Assembly (NCBI GenBank): GCA_916613615.1
Contig: OU744724.1
Span: 58,480,898 to 58,544,897 of the forward strand
Source of the DNA: Steromphala cineraria
Lineage: Eukaryota > Mollusca > Gastropoda > Trochida > Trochidae
Length of the DNA stretch: 64,000 nt
Reading direction: 5' to 3'
The notes beneath the pieces are model-generated. The model did not search any database. It saw nothing but the letters and a program-made list of their open reading frames with translations, and had not been told where the DNA came from. Below, piece by piece: positions 27,101 through 34,656 of the stretch. How positions within the stretch are numbered: the stretch's first letter is position 1; each line of letters begins with the position of its first letter. A program made the position numbers and the translations under genes.

Positions 27101-30100
27101 GTGAGATAAAGCACCAAAATTTATTACAAAATATCATTATTCGTCGACTTATACGTGGAATGTCCGATTGGCAAAAATTTGAATCTGCATCCCTGGTGAC
27201 AAGTGTGTAACATTGTTACATCAGGTAACACAACTATGACAAGTGTATAACATTGTTGCTGCAGCTAACACAACTGTGATAAGTGTGTAACATTGTTACT
27301 TCAGGTAACACAACTATGACAAGTGTATAACATTGTTACTGCAGGTAACACAACTATGACAAGTGTATAACATTGTTACTGCAGGTAACACAACTATGAC
27401 AAGTGTATAACATTGTTACTGCAGGTAACACAACTGTGATAAGTGTGTAACATTGTTACTGCAGGTAATACAACTATGACAAATGTGTAACATTGTTACT
27501 GCTAGTAACACAACTGTGACAAGTGTGTAACATTGTTACTTCAGGTAACACAACTGTGACAAGTATGTAACATTGTTACTGCTAGTAACACAACTATGAC
27601 AAATGTGTAACATTGTTACTTCAGGTAACACAACCATGCCGATTGTGTAACATTGTTGCTGCAGATAATATTACTATGCCAAGTGTGTAACAAATATAAT
27701 AAAATGACGAAACCTTTCCAAAACATATCTGGAGATTATTACTTTTTATTTCTTTAGATAGTATTTTTTTTTCAATTGTATCATATGGAATCATAAATAT
27801 GTCCTTCCCTTATAACGTCCTGCAACAGTGACGCCACAAACAGTGATTTATGACGTCACAGAAGTAGAAATACAAGAACTTTGCTGCTAGGAAAAAGTGT
27901 TATGTACACATGTGCTAATATTGTAAATATGTCACTACAAGTTTATACATTGTGCTACAGGAAACCAGTGTGGAGAAGGCATGAAGATGTGTCGTGGAGT
28001 CAAGAAATGTGTTGCAAAGAGTCGGTGGTGCGATGGATACGACGACTGTGGGGACAACTCTGATGAAGATAGCTGCATTGATCAACCAGGTGGGTACTTT
28101 GTATATGTTTGTTAATTGTTTTAAAGGAGAAGGAACACATTTTTATTAAGGTAAATAAAGGGATCCATCCTGTCTCAGGGTGTGAACGTTACGCTTACTC
28201 CACTAATCGGTACCCTGGGCTCAAAAGCTAGATTTGCTCGTGCGGCCTAACTTGGGATATAGCCAATCAAATCATTTTCTCGTTGAAATTTTGAAAAGGT
28301 GGCGAGACAATGATTTGATTGGCTATATCCAAAGTCGGGCAGGCGAGCAAATCTAGCTTCTGAGCCTAGAGTACCGATTTGTGGAGTTAGCGTACTTTTC
28401 GTACTCTGATACAGAACGAAAGGGATCTTCTGAAAGTGAAATTAGATTTTACCATTTGTAAGAATATGATTTTAAGTTCCAAGACGATGTTTATTTAGGT
28501 TAAGCGAATTAATTTCCCAACCTACGTTGATCAAACAGTGTTCACACTAACATGGCTGCCAACAGTTATGGATTGATACATTTTTTCAACAATATTGAAT
28601 ACTTTTGAACATTTGTCAAGATGCTGATGATGATGTTGATGATGATATGATGATGACGACGATGACGATAACGATGATGATGACCATGATGATAATGATA
28701 ATGATGATGATAATGATGATGACGATGGTGACAATGATGATGATGACGATGATGATGATGATGATCATGTCCTGTTTAGGGTACTGGGACAATCAGTGTG
28801 GGGAGGGAGCCTCCATGTGTCGCGGTGTCAAGAAGTGTGTGGCCGATGTGCGACGATGTGATGGAAACGATGATTGTGGAGACAACTCTGATGAGGACGG
28901 ATGTGATGATGGTGAGTTCTAAATATTTTGTCTTAAAAAGAATTTAAAACCATTATTGTTATTTACAAGCTGATTTATTTTCATAATTGCATGTCCGATT
29001 CTAATTTCAGTTAGACAGCAGTTAGTTGACAAGTAACTCATTTTCTTGACATGATTGCCACCTGTAATCTTGTTAAATGTGATTATCTGCTCATGACTAG
29101 GTCCTGTCTTTCTTAACAGACAACAGAACATGTTCCTCTATGGGCTATCATTAGACCACGTGGAGAGGAAAATAAAAATTAGTTCATACTCCTGGGAAGG
29201 AAATATTTTGAAAGATTTTATCCTCAGATCATGGTCAATGTTATCAGACTCTTATCACTTGCAAAGGTCTGCAATTACCTGTGTGATAAAAGAGCCCTCT
29301 GCTTATTTCTGATATCAGAAAACTGATTTTATTATTATTCCGTCTTTTTAAGCTTAATATTAACAGATTAAAATGAAAGAAATGTAGATTTCTTAAGACT
29401 TTTACATGGAATAGGCGAAATTAGAATGTCTGCTGAAAACAGATCAGGCATATGGTTGCAAATTAAGGTATTCAGAAAAAGAAAAAAAAATTAAATGATT
29501 TTTTTTTATTAAAATAGATAAAAAACTTATTACAAAATATGAATTAATATCTTATTAATTAATAACAATTAGTGCATTATCACTGCCCTGCCCTATGGTA
29601 TTATCATTATCATTCAAAAACTGTGTAAATAGTTAAGAAACTTCAATGAAGGAGGCCTAAAAGTTACAAGATAGAAAAAACTGCTCAAGTCAAGGAGGTC
29701 ACCTGAGACCACTATCATTTCATTAACCTCTCATAATCCTTCATACAAGTAAATACAAGACCCGATATATAAACCGTTGTATTTGAGTTATTTATCTAGT
29801 TTAAACAGTACCCCTCTCTGACATAAATATAGCCTCGATAAGTCACAGTTCCAAGGTACGCCCTATCGCTCTCCTTATTATGTTTGTGTAGGGGATTATA
29901 TAATCATATCTTACAGTCTAATACCCCTGTAAGTCTAATCCCATAAGAGGGCTATTAAGTCTAGATTTACATTCAGCCCTTGAGTGTATAAACACGAGAG
30001 ATTGGTTCACCCCACCAAGGCATATATTGAATCTCCTGACATTGAAATGTATACTCACTCGAGTGACTGCGGAATCTGGGAATAATACAACGAGAGATTT

Positions 30101-31215
30101 TTAGTAGTCGGGCTCCTTTAATGTATGAAATAGAGGCCTTTGATACAGTCTAGGTCCTCATTCAGCAAATCCTAGTTTACAATTACACATAAAGTAGAAA
30201 GAAATACACTTTTAAGAAATATTTTGTTATTATTTGTTTCATAAATCAAAGATTTAATTCTTTGTATCATATTTTTTGCTTAAAACGTCTTTTAATGAGG
30301 GGGAGGTGTTCATGATTTGAATTTTGGTCCTGTTTTGGGAGTTGAGGGTGTCGGGGGTAAGAGGGAGTTTAACCAGCATGAGGGACAAGTGAACACTGTA
30401 CCCGGTCAAGATTCGCCTTTCAAAGTTTAATTTGTCTAAATCATTTTACAGATGAGGTTTTTAACTGTATAGAATGATGCCAAACTTTACCATAAACTCT
30501 GTCTGATATTTATTGTAATGACTTCATGAAAACAACATATATATCAAAATACAGTTTGTTGATCAAAACTGTAGTACAAAAATTGGTACAAATTAACTCG
30601 TTCCTTTGGGGTACTCTCTCCACACAGTCTGACACAATATTATATGGTGTGTCTTCTCTTGAAGTGAAGATAAAAGATTGTCATTGGCGGAAAAAGATGG
30701 CAGCGATTATGTAGAAATTATGATTCACTGAAGTTACTTGTCCTTAGCTATACAGCCTTTTTCCAGAGGTCTTGTGATTGGCTCTTACTTCTCAGAGTGT
30801 TGTGGAGAGAAAACCTCCTATTGGATTGAGTTTGTTGCCTGTGAGCCTTATTTCAAAACTTTAATTCCAAGGAAGTAGTCACTTTTAATCAAACTGTCTT
30901 TTACCATAACATTGTCAGTACTCTTAATTATAACTCTTATTATGTGAAAATATAAAAGATTACTAAAGTAGTTAATCGCCTAAAATGTCTTAACGCTTAT
31001 TTCTTTCATGTTTTCTTCAGACAACATCTCTATTGAATGTGCAACAAGCGACCATGGATGCTGCCCAGATGGCCAGACAGCAGCGACTGGACCCAATCAG
31101 GAGGGCTGTCCGAGCATCCCGGCCACTGGTTGCCGGACATCACAGTATGGCTGCTGCTCGGACCAGGTGACGTCTGCCTCAGGACCCAATCATCAGGGCT
31201 GTTCCTTCGATACAG
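17977..31215 (+). CDS. Multi-LDLa plus papilin-like cassette protein gene (partial, 17 exons)
   Basis: This is the only host protein gene I can support. Seventeen exons were read directly with AG acceptors and GT donors. All are phase 1-1 and a multiple of three in length, so any one can be duplicated or skipped without a frameshift. Exons 1-16 each encode one complete LDL-receptor class A module with six cysteines and the acidic CDG..DCGD.SDE calcium-binding end. The last exon encodes two CC.DG.T.A.GPN..GC cassettes like those of papilin/lacunin-type extracellular matrix proteins. Recognised coding length is 2349 nt (783 codons). From the families, the product is probably secreted or an ectodomain, binding ligands through calcium-dependent modules; no specific ligand can be read. 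No start, signal peptide, transmembrane segment or stop exon was found, so both ends are missing. A 14.7-kb retroelement sits in antisense in the intron after the last exon. It could be a papilin-like, perlecan-like or lineage-specific protein. Confidence 0.8.
18109..18534 (+). other. Intron 1 with an internal duplication
   Basis: A segment of about 110 bp containing TTTAAAGTGAACAGAA and TTGATAGTGTTAAA occurs twice (about 18180-18260 and 18270-18360). No exon is seen inside. Confidence 0.5.
18535..18663 (+). CDS. LDLa exon 2
   Basis: Acceptor TTTTTTATTAG, donor ATAG/GTGAG, 129 bp, phase 1-1. One full LDLa module ([16 protein letters not shown]...[16 protein letters not shown]). The exon and the start of the next intron resemble exons 12 and 13, so they share a duplication history. 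Confidence 0.9.
   Translation, partial: KINVVKDGPCVEVSRNVCQIDRDVMDTTTVEIILMRRTVNLI
18664..18997 (+). other. Intron 2
   Basis: The first ~140 bp resemble the introns after exons 12 and 13. An AAAGGTGTTCACAC word followed by AAAATGGCTT at 18926 lies about 70 bp before the next acceptor, as in the introns before exons 11-14. Confidence 0.6.
18998..19132 (+). CDS. LDLa exon 3
   Basis: Acceptor ACATTTCAG, donor GAG/GTAGG, 135 bp, phase 1-1, one module with six cysteines. It shares the DDKGG linker end with exons 10 and 11. Confidence 0.9.
19133..20156 (+). other. Intron 3 with a 132-bp direct duplication
   Basis: GCATTTGATAT.ATTCTAAAAAATGTGAATTTTG begins at 19237 and again at 19369, giving two nearly identical 132-bp units up to about 19485. 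The rest shows nothing supported. Confidence 0.6.
20157..20282 (+). CDS. LDLa exon 4
   Basis: Acceptor GTGTACACAG, donor ACTG/GTACG, 126 bp, phase 1-1, the shortest module exon. Cysteine pattern [14 protein letters not shown]...[16 protein letters not shown]. It lacks the Gly-Arg-Gly linker residues of its neighbours. Confidence 0.85.
20283..21245 (+). other. Intron 4, nothing further seen
   Basis: AT-rich intron without a recognisable exon, repeat or RNA gene. Confidence 0.5.
21246..21386 (+). CDS. LDLa exon 5
   Basis: Acceptor CTACAACAG, donor ATAG/GTAAAG, 141 bp, phase 1-1. The module has a longer [11 protein letters not shown] entry and [16 protein letters not shown] end. It is the founder-like member of the exon 5-8 group. 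Confidence 0.9.
21387..22010 (+). other. Intron 5, carrying a MITE
   Basis: Most of this intron is the inverted-repeat element at 21463-21886. The remainder shows no other feature. Confidence 0.6.
21463..21886. mobile_element. MITE family D in intron 5
   Basis: It begins TTTAAAGGGGCGGTATATG and ends AACAGCCCCTTTAAA. The outer 11 bp are an exact inverted repeat that resembles family A ends, but the interior is different. It is non-coding, 424 bp, and inserted at an AT-rich TTTAAA target. Confidence 0.7.
22011..22151 (+). CDS. LDLa exon 6
   Basis: Acceptor CCATATTTAG, donor ATAG/GTAGC, 141 bp, phase 1-1. One module, nearly identical to exons 7 and 8. The flanking intron starts are also alike, so this is a local tandem duplication. 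Confidence 0.9.
22368..22508 (+). CDS. LDLa exon 7
   Basis: Acceptor TTTTTCTAG, donor ATAG/GTAGA, 141 bp, phase 1-1. It differs from exon 6 by a few bases, one of which turns CGRG into CGPG. Confidence 0.9.
22746..22886 (+). CDS. LDLa exon 8
   Basis: Acceptor ATTTCTAG, donor ATAG/GTATT, 141 bp, phase 1-1. It is the same group as exons 6-7, with SIC instead of SMC, SNRQ instead of SDRQ and CDGTDD instead of CDGIDD. Confidence 0.9.
22887..23387 (+). other. Intron 8, nothing further seen
   Basis: AT-rich with a pyrimidine tract before the next acceptor. No repeat or exon was recognised. Confidence 0.5.
23388..23519 (+). CDS. LDLa exon 9
   Basis: Acceptor TTCCCTCACAG, donor CCAG/GTGTGG, 132 bp, phase 1-1. 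Six cysteines are intact, but the usual CDG is CNG: an Asn replaces an Asp that is a calcium ligand in characterised LDLa modules. Calcium affinity may be altered; this is an inference. Confidence 0.85.
23520..23893 (+). other. Intron 9, nothing further seen
   Basis: AT-rich intron without recognisable internal features. Confidence 0.5.
23894..24028 (+). CDS. LDLa exon 10
   Basis: Acceptor TATATTAG, donor GAG/GTAGG, 135 bp, phase 1-1. It is the first member of a 255-bp exon+intron unit repeated at 24149 and 24404. It has CGEGQSMC where its neighbours have CGEGRSMC. Confidence 0.9.
24149..24283 (+). CDS. LDLa exon 11
   Basis: Acceptor CAACATTTCAG, donor GAG/GTAGG, 135 bp, phase 1-1. The 120-bp introns on its two sides (24029-24148 and 24284-24403) are identical by eye, marking a very recent 255-bp tandem duplication. 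Confidence 0.9.
24404..24538 (+). CDS. LDLa exon 12
   Basis: Acceptor CAACATTTCAG, donor ACAG/GTGAG, 135 bp, phase 1-1. It is identical by eye to exon 13 over its full length. The GTDT linker end replaces the DDKGG end of exon 11. Confidence 0.9.
24539..24849 (+). other. Intron 12, duplicated as intron 13
   Basis: It is similar along its whole length to 24985-25286, with small indels and substitutions. It includes an AAAGGTGTTCACATTAAAATGG word at 24775 before the acceptor. Confidence 0.6.
24850..24984 (+). CDS. LDLa exon 13
   Basis: Acceptor CAACATTTCAG, donor ACAG/GTGAG, 135 bp, phase 1-1. It is identical by eye to exon 12. It is the second copy of a roughly 440-bp exon+intron unit. Confidence 0.9.
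24985..25286 (+). other. Intron 13, copy of intron 12
   Basis: It aligns to 24539-24849 with a few indels. No independent feature. Confidence 0.6.
25287..25421 (+). CDS. LDLa exon 14
   Basis: Acceptor CAACATTTCAG, donor ACAG/GTGAG, 135 bp, phase 1-1. It is close to exons 12-13 but reads CGKGRSMC. It is the last member of the recent duplication group. Confidence 0.9.
25585..26169. repeat. 40-bp minisatellite, left part
   Basis: The unit is about 40 bp with TGACAAGTGT, ATAACATTGTTACT and GCAGGTAACACAACTA in order, in roughly 14 copies. Copies vary at a few positions (GTGTGTAACA/GTGTATAACA, TTCAGG/TGCAGG/TGCTAG). It ends at the GTGACAAG that flanks the inserted element. Confidence 0.85.
26170..27195. 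mobile_element. hAT-like non-autonomous transposon inside the minisatellite
   Basis: The ends are inverted: CAGGGATGCAGAAATCGG at the left and TCTGCATCCCTG at the right, with further complementary CCGATTGG/CCAATCGG-type words inside. It is flanked on both sides by the 8-bp direct repeat GTGACAAG (26162-26169 and 27196-27203), the target-duplication length of hAT elements. The length is 1026 bp and no transposase frame is seen. The flanking array gives the unfilled sequence, so the boundaries are exact. Confidence 0.88.
27196..27690. repeat. 40-bp minisatellite, right part
   Basis: This is the continuation of the array at 25585-26169 after the insertion, with about 12 more copies that decay towards 27690. 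Confidence 0.85.
27961..28089 (+). CDS. LDLa exon 15
   Basis: Acceptor TGTGCTACAG, donor CCAG/GTGGG, 129 bp, phase 1-1. Module [21 protein letters not shown] followed by the standard acidic end with SDEDSC. It is diverged from exons 10-14, so it was not part of the latest expansion. Confidence 0.9.
28161..28427. mobile_element. Foldback element with ~120-bp arms
   Basis: The left half from GGATCCATCCTGTCTCAG and the right half ending ACAGAACGAAAGGGATC are complementary along nearly their full length, including GATATAGCCAATCAAATCAT and its complement around a short centre. It would form a long hairpin in the pre-mRNA. It is non-coding. Confidence 0.75.
28619..28766. repeat. GAT/GAC trinucleotide microsatellite
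   Basis: Imperfect (GATGAT)n with GAC and AAT interruptions. It occupies the place of the usual pyrimidine tract just upstream of the exon 16 acceptor at 28779. Confidence 0.9.
28780..28911 (+). CDS. LDLa exon 16
   Basis: Acceptor CCTGTTTAG, donor GATG/GTGAG, 132 bp, phase 1-1. Six cysteines, [14 protein letters not shown]...[16 protein letters not shown]. It is preceded by a Tyr-Trp-Asp entry not seen in other modules. It is the last LDLa exon recognised. Confidence 0.88.
28912..31020 (+). other. Intron 16, no exon seen
   Basis: A 2.1-kb AT-rich intron. Short open frames near 29130 and 30526 have no domain. It ends with the strong acceptor TTTTCTTCAG. Confidence 0.5.
31021..31215 (+). CDS. 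Papilin-like double cassette exon
   Basis: Acceptor GTTTTCTTCAG, donor ACAG/GTGAG, 195 bp, phase 1-1, like the LDLa exons. It encodes two consecutive cassettes: the first reads [18 protein letters not shown], the second [18 protein letters not shown]. Each has an upstream cysteine in a C..S..GCC pattern. This C...CC.DG.T.A.GPN..GC motif is characteristic of papilin/lacunin-type matrix proteins. The gene should continue downstream, but the retroelement begins 134 bp later and no further exon was recognised after it. Confidence 0.82.
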
Positions 31216-31345
31216 GTGAGACAATTAATTAATGGCTAATTGGTGTAGTAAATATTTCAGCTCATCATACTTGAAAGACCTGATTTCTGGCTTTCTACGT
31301 CTGACCATCCAGCCATCAATCCTTGAACTTTTTACTATTTTGACT

Positions 31346-31349
31346 TTTG
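31346..31349. other. Target site duplication, left copy
   Basis: TTTG directly before the left LTR matches the TTTG directly after the right LTR (46092-46095). Four bp fits integration by a Ty3/Gypsy integrase. Confidence 0.8.
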
Positions 31350-32051
31350 TATCCTGGGAAGTTATAACCCACCCGTTACTCCCAGTGACCCTAAGCGAGT
31401 AGGTACGTACTTAATGTCGTTGTAAGGGATGTTATGGTCACTGGAATGGCGTGGTCAGGATAGTGTCTATACACACTTGTGACTCTGCAACTGGTCTGCT
31501 TCACAAGGACTCTGACTAGCTGTAGGTTGGGATCAGGCAACAACTCTGAGTTCAGACACTCTGAATCAGACAGACTTTGGCGCATGCAAGAAAGACAGAA
31601 GACGGAGGATGGTCAATCAGCCGCTGTCCAAGCTCAACTGAACCTTTAATCATGAGGTGCGATATTTAAAGATGGTTTGTCCTTGACGGCTAGTTGGAAC
31701 TCACTACTTCCCCCTTAAGATATATGTTTTTCCAATTACCATGTTCATCTCCTGACTTCCACGTAAACATAGTATGACCTATACCTGAACTCTCGACTCT
31801 GCCTCGTCGGATGTCCGAGAACAACTTCAAAGGAACTTATAATTACTGGTCAGGAGTTCTCGTTATACTGTCTCATGGAGCATGCTTTGCTCTCTTCAAA
31901 AGGCAATCTGGCCGAAACTGACCTCGGAATTCATACACAAACAAGTTGTTTACTTGCTTTCTGCAGATTGCAATCATTAAGCTTTACCTCTCTTTCACCT
32001 CAAAGTGACCAATATATTTTTACAGTTTTAAAATAAAACTATCTTCTAACA
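31350..32051 (-). repeat. 3' LTR
   Basis: 702 bp. In element sense it begins TGTTAGAAGATAG and ends CTTCCCAGGATA. It is identical by line-by-line comparison to 45390-46091. It contains an ATTAAA polyadenylation-type signal (- strand 31650-31645), which would end element transcripts. Confidence 0.95.
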
Positions 32052-32062
32052 TTTCTCCCTCG
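32052..32062 (-). other. Polypurine tract
   Basis: Read on the - strand, CGAGGGAGAAA abuts the TGTTAG start of the 3' LTR, the expected place and composition for the primer of plus-strand DNA synthesis. Confidence 0.8.
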
Positions 32063-32765
32063 TTTGAACGAGCGCGACCCGCGCTTTTGAATTAAAAACA
32101 CTCCTTACTATTTCTTATTCTAGTCGCATGAGATGAACGTAGCAATCAGATTCTTTAGTTACCAACTCGTTTAAGAAATCATTATTGAAATTTGGAATGG
32201 ACAATCATACATACTAGTCTTTGGGGTCGTACTTATTGATTTCAAGGCTCTGACACATTTCTTTTTGTATGAACAAGGATTATAATAGCTAATCAACAAT
32301 GAGATAACTTGCAACAATATACACACAATCAAAATAGAATACAATATTCGTTGTCACATCAATACAATTAAATAAATTACAATATACATCATTAGTGATA
32401 TTTATAATACCTTCACGTCATATTGTCGCAGGTTTTTACCTTGTGCCTAATATTTAACGAAATTGTTATAAAATTATTATGACATTTAATTTATTTGACT
32501 TTAATTCATTGGCCTTTAATTTTGCCTCGTGTGGCTTATTGGCCTTTAATTTGCCTCGTGTGGCTATTGGCACTTCCTCCAATGACAAGAGCTGTCCTCA
32601 GCTCTGGAATGAGGTCGGCGGTTGGTGCTCTGGTAGGTGTCCGAAGCGAGTGGAAGAGGTAGAGTGAGGAGACTGTGTTTGTCTATGGTCAGTCAAAGTC
32701 AATAGAAAGCCTAGCAGGAACAGACAAAAAGGGAGGAAGGGGTACTGGTCACATTAGTGGGCACA
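32063..32765 (-). other. Non-coding stretch between the RING-like ORF and the 3' LTR
   Basis: AT-rich with a small direct repeat (TTTGCCTCGTGTGGCT at about 32521 and 32550). No open frame. It probably serves as 3' untranslated sequence. Confidence 0.5.
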
Positions 32766-34478
32766 TCAGAGGGTTCGGCGAGCGGGTTCGGGCGATGGGG
32801 ACCTGCTGGGGGGAGGGGGGGTGTGACGAGGCGAGTAGGACAGAGTGGAATACGGGGAGTAGGCAGGGTCGGTATACGGGGAGTAAGCTGGTAAGGAATA
32901 CGTGGGAGATTGTGGCCTGGAGTGAGAATTGGACCGGACGGGGGGAGGAGTGTGAGACGGAGATCTGGGAGTGTAAGTTAGGAGCCGGGAAGGAGGGGAA
33001 GTTGGAGATTGAGGCCGCACCATAGGGCGTACAATGTTGACAGGGACATCTGCCGGAGCTGGCTGTATATCTGATAACGAAGCATACCCCGAAAAGGGTA
33101 TGGAAAGAGAACGGGGTGGCGGTCTTATCTGAGCCAAGGTAGGTAAGGTCTGCTCGGCCCAGAAAAAGAAATTCCCAGCCGAAGGGAATTGATTGATATT
33201 GGTTGCGTTAATCGCCGGATCAGTCAGATAAAAGGACAGGGGCCGGGCAAGGGGCGAATCGTTAGTCTGATCATCGGCGCTAGGCAGGGTAGGACCCAGA
33301 AGCTGAGCCAGGCTTTTGTACTGTGGGCCCGTGGTGTTAGGGGTGCGGATATCCCGGACAAAGTCGGTCTGGAGGTGACGGAATAAATTCGTCAAGATGC
33401 CATCCAGAAAGGGACAGTGGCACGACGGGCACGTAAAAACGGATGCCGCCTTACACGACTGTTGCATACGACAGGAAATGTGGGATGTGGCTAAACAGCA
33501 AGGAAGGGGAACGGCAGGGTCGTAATCCCAATCAAATGGCATTCCAAAGTCATATTTGCACCACACACACGTGGGAGCGGGAACCCACCGACGTATCGCC
33601 ATAACATACGGGCGTAGCGCATCCGTCCAATAGTACGTTTCGCCGACACGAACGTCGCATGCCAAGAACCGAATAGTGTTCGCCGGAATGCCGGTGCGGA
33701 ACTCGACTGTCGCATAGCACTCGCGGAACAAGTTGACATCTCCAGCGCCTGTGGCGTGAAGCGTGGCCAGGATACAGTCAAGGGAAGGGAAGACACGGGA
33801 CATATTATTAAGTAATAATTGGCAAACTGCCGTTGTTAGCTCGGGGCATTGAAATAAGGGAAGGAAATAAAACAGTAGAGTACACTCTACCTCTCCTATG
33901 CATGTGGGGTCATGCGTGAGCAAACTGCCCAAGCCTGCCAGGAACATGACCATCTGCCAAAAGATGGTACGCGGCATCCCTCGGGTGATTGGTCCGTTTA
34001 TTACCGGTCCTTGATTGAAGGCATACATTTGGCGTATGAGGACCGATTTACCCGCTAATACGTGCTGCAAGCGAGAATCTAGGACGCGGACAGCGAATCC
34101 CCGAGGCAGCATGGCGAATTGGTCCTGGTAACTCTCGAACAGGGTCATGTCTGGAAGATGATATGATATAGCCAAGGTGAGAGTATATCGAGTTATAAAT
34201 TGATAATGCGATTTTTTTTTTTTTTTTTTAACAAGTAAGTCGTGAGTTAGTTGCAGGCAACGTGCGACAGTGACGATCCGGTTTACAGTCGGTACATGTA
34301 CGCCCATCTCGGTCATCCTATAACAAGTCATCAGGCCAGGCCCAGGATCGTTTACAGTGTGTGTCAGCGCAACGATCTCCAAGCTGAAGTGGCTGCAAAG
34401 GGGAACATCTCCGCCACTTGACATTGCGTCAGGCCTGATGAAGGATGAGCGGTGAGACAGAGTGTACACGACCTGCAA
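32766..34478 (-). CDS. Extra retroelement ORF with RING-like zinc motif and Pro/Ser/Tyr-rich tail
   Basis: Function unknown. The open frame is 570 codons. The frame's first codon is TTG, and the true start is more likely ATG at 34424 (residue 19) or ATG at 34148 (residue 111), two bases after a CATCTTCCAG acceptor. The second choice avoids a low-complexity poly-Lys stretch (residues 84-89). The central part holds C304-x2-C307, C327/C328, H333-x2-C336, C342 and C350PSC353 followed by HCPF. This order and spacing approach a RING finger (C-x2-C...C-x-H-x2-C...C-x2-C) but with stretched loops. Residues 485-570 are rich in Pro, Ser and Tyr with repeated YSP/SPY words and PTYSLPAY, possibly docking or late-domain-like motifs. 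It lies downstream of the envelope-like gene and is probably expressed from a spliced mRNA. A RING E3 ligase-like accessory protein is one possibility; a structural zinc protein is another. Confidence 0.75.
   Translation of the reverse strand: MQVVYTLSHRSSFIRPDAMSSGGDVPLCSHFSLEIVALTHTVNDPGPGLMTCYRMTEMGVHVPTVNRIVTVARCLQLTHDLLVKKKKKKSHYQFITRYTLTLAISYHLPDMTLFESYQDQFAMLPRGFAVRVLDSRLQHVLAGKSVLIRQMYAFNQGPVINGPITRGMPRTIFWQMVMFLAGLGSLLTHDPTCIGEVECTLLFYFLPLFQCPELTTAVCQLLLNNMSRVFPSLDCILATLHATGAGDVNLFRECYATVEFRTGIPANTIRFLACDVRVGETYYWTDALRPYVMAIRRWVPAPTCVWCKYDFGMPFDWDYDPAVPLPCCLATSHISCRMQQSCKAASVFTCPSCHCPFLDGILTNLFRHLQTDFVRDIRTPNTTGPQYKSLAQLLGPTLPSADDQTNDSPLARPLSFYLTDPAINATNINQFPSAGNFFFWAEQTLPTLAQIRPPPRSLSIPFSGYASLSDIQPAPADVPVNIVRPMVRPQSPTSPPSRLLTYTPRSPSHTPPPVRSNSHSRPQSPTYSLPAYSPYTDPAYSPYSTLSYSPRHTPPPPSRSPSPEPARRTL
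34150..34157 (-). promoter_or_regulatory. Candidate splice acceptor for the RING-like ORF (inner)
   Basis: On the - strand CATCTTCCAG ends at 34151, and the ATG at 34148 follows two bases later. It would give a 460-residue product starting at residue 111 of the full frame. Confidence 0.4.
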
Positions 34479-34480
34479 GG
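34472..34480 (-). promoter_or_regulatory. Candidate splice acceptor for the RING-like ORF (outer)
   Basis: On the - strand CCCTTGCAG is followed by GTCGTG, with the acceptor AG at 34474-34473. It precedes the first ATG of the frame at 34424. Confidence 0.4.
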
Positions 34481-34656
34481 GGTATCATACTCGGAAGTAC
34501 ATTGAACACTCAAAATTCATGCATAATTACCTTGTGACTATATAATACACACACCAAGTAAACATTATAACTACCATATTTCTTACATATCCATCATGCC
34601 TTTAATTATTAACTGAATTATTGAAGTAACTGTTATCAATAAGTAAATTGTACTTA
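34479..34656 (-). other. Spacer between envelope-like gene and RING-like ORF
   Basis: A short AT-rich non-coding joint with no feature apart from the acceptor at its end. Confidence 0.5.

Larger units (their letters stand above)
25422..27960 (+). other. Intron 14, containing a split minisatellite and a hAT-like insert
   Basis: The intron is 2.5 kb and dominated by a 40-bp repeat array interrupted by a 1-kb mobile element. The last ~270 bp before exon 15 show nothing else. Confidence 0.6.
28090..28779 (+). other. Intron 15, with a foldback and a trinucleotide tract
   Basis: It contains the inverted repeat at 28161-28427 and a GAT-rich tract at 28619-28766 directly before the exon 16 acceptor. 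Confidence 0.6.

Noticed and set aside
28605..28922. Met/Asp-rich N-terminal extension to LDLa exon 16
   Set aside because: The Met/Asp run is the GAT microsatellite translated. The CCTGTTTAG acceptor and phase 1-1 rule place the exon start at 28780.
31391..31585. 64-codon frame inside both LTRs (also 45431-45625)
   Set aside because: It lies in the transcribed LTR part, has no domain, and both copies are identical simply because the LTRs are.
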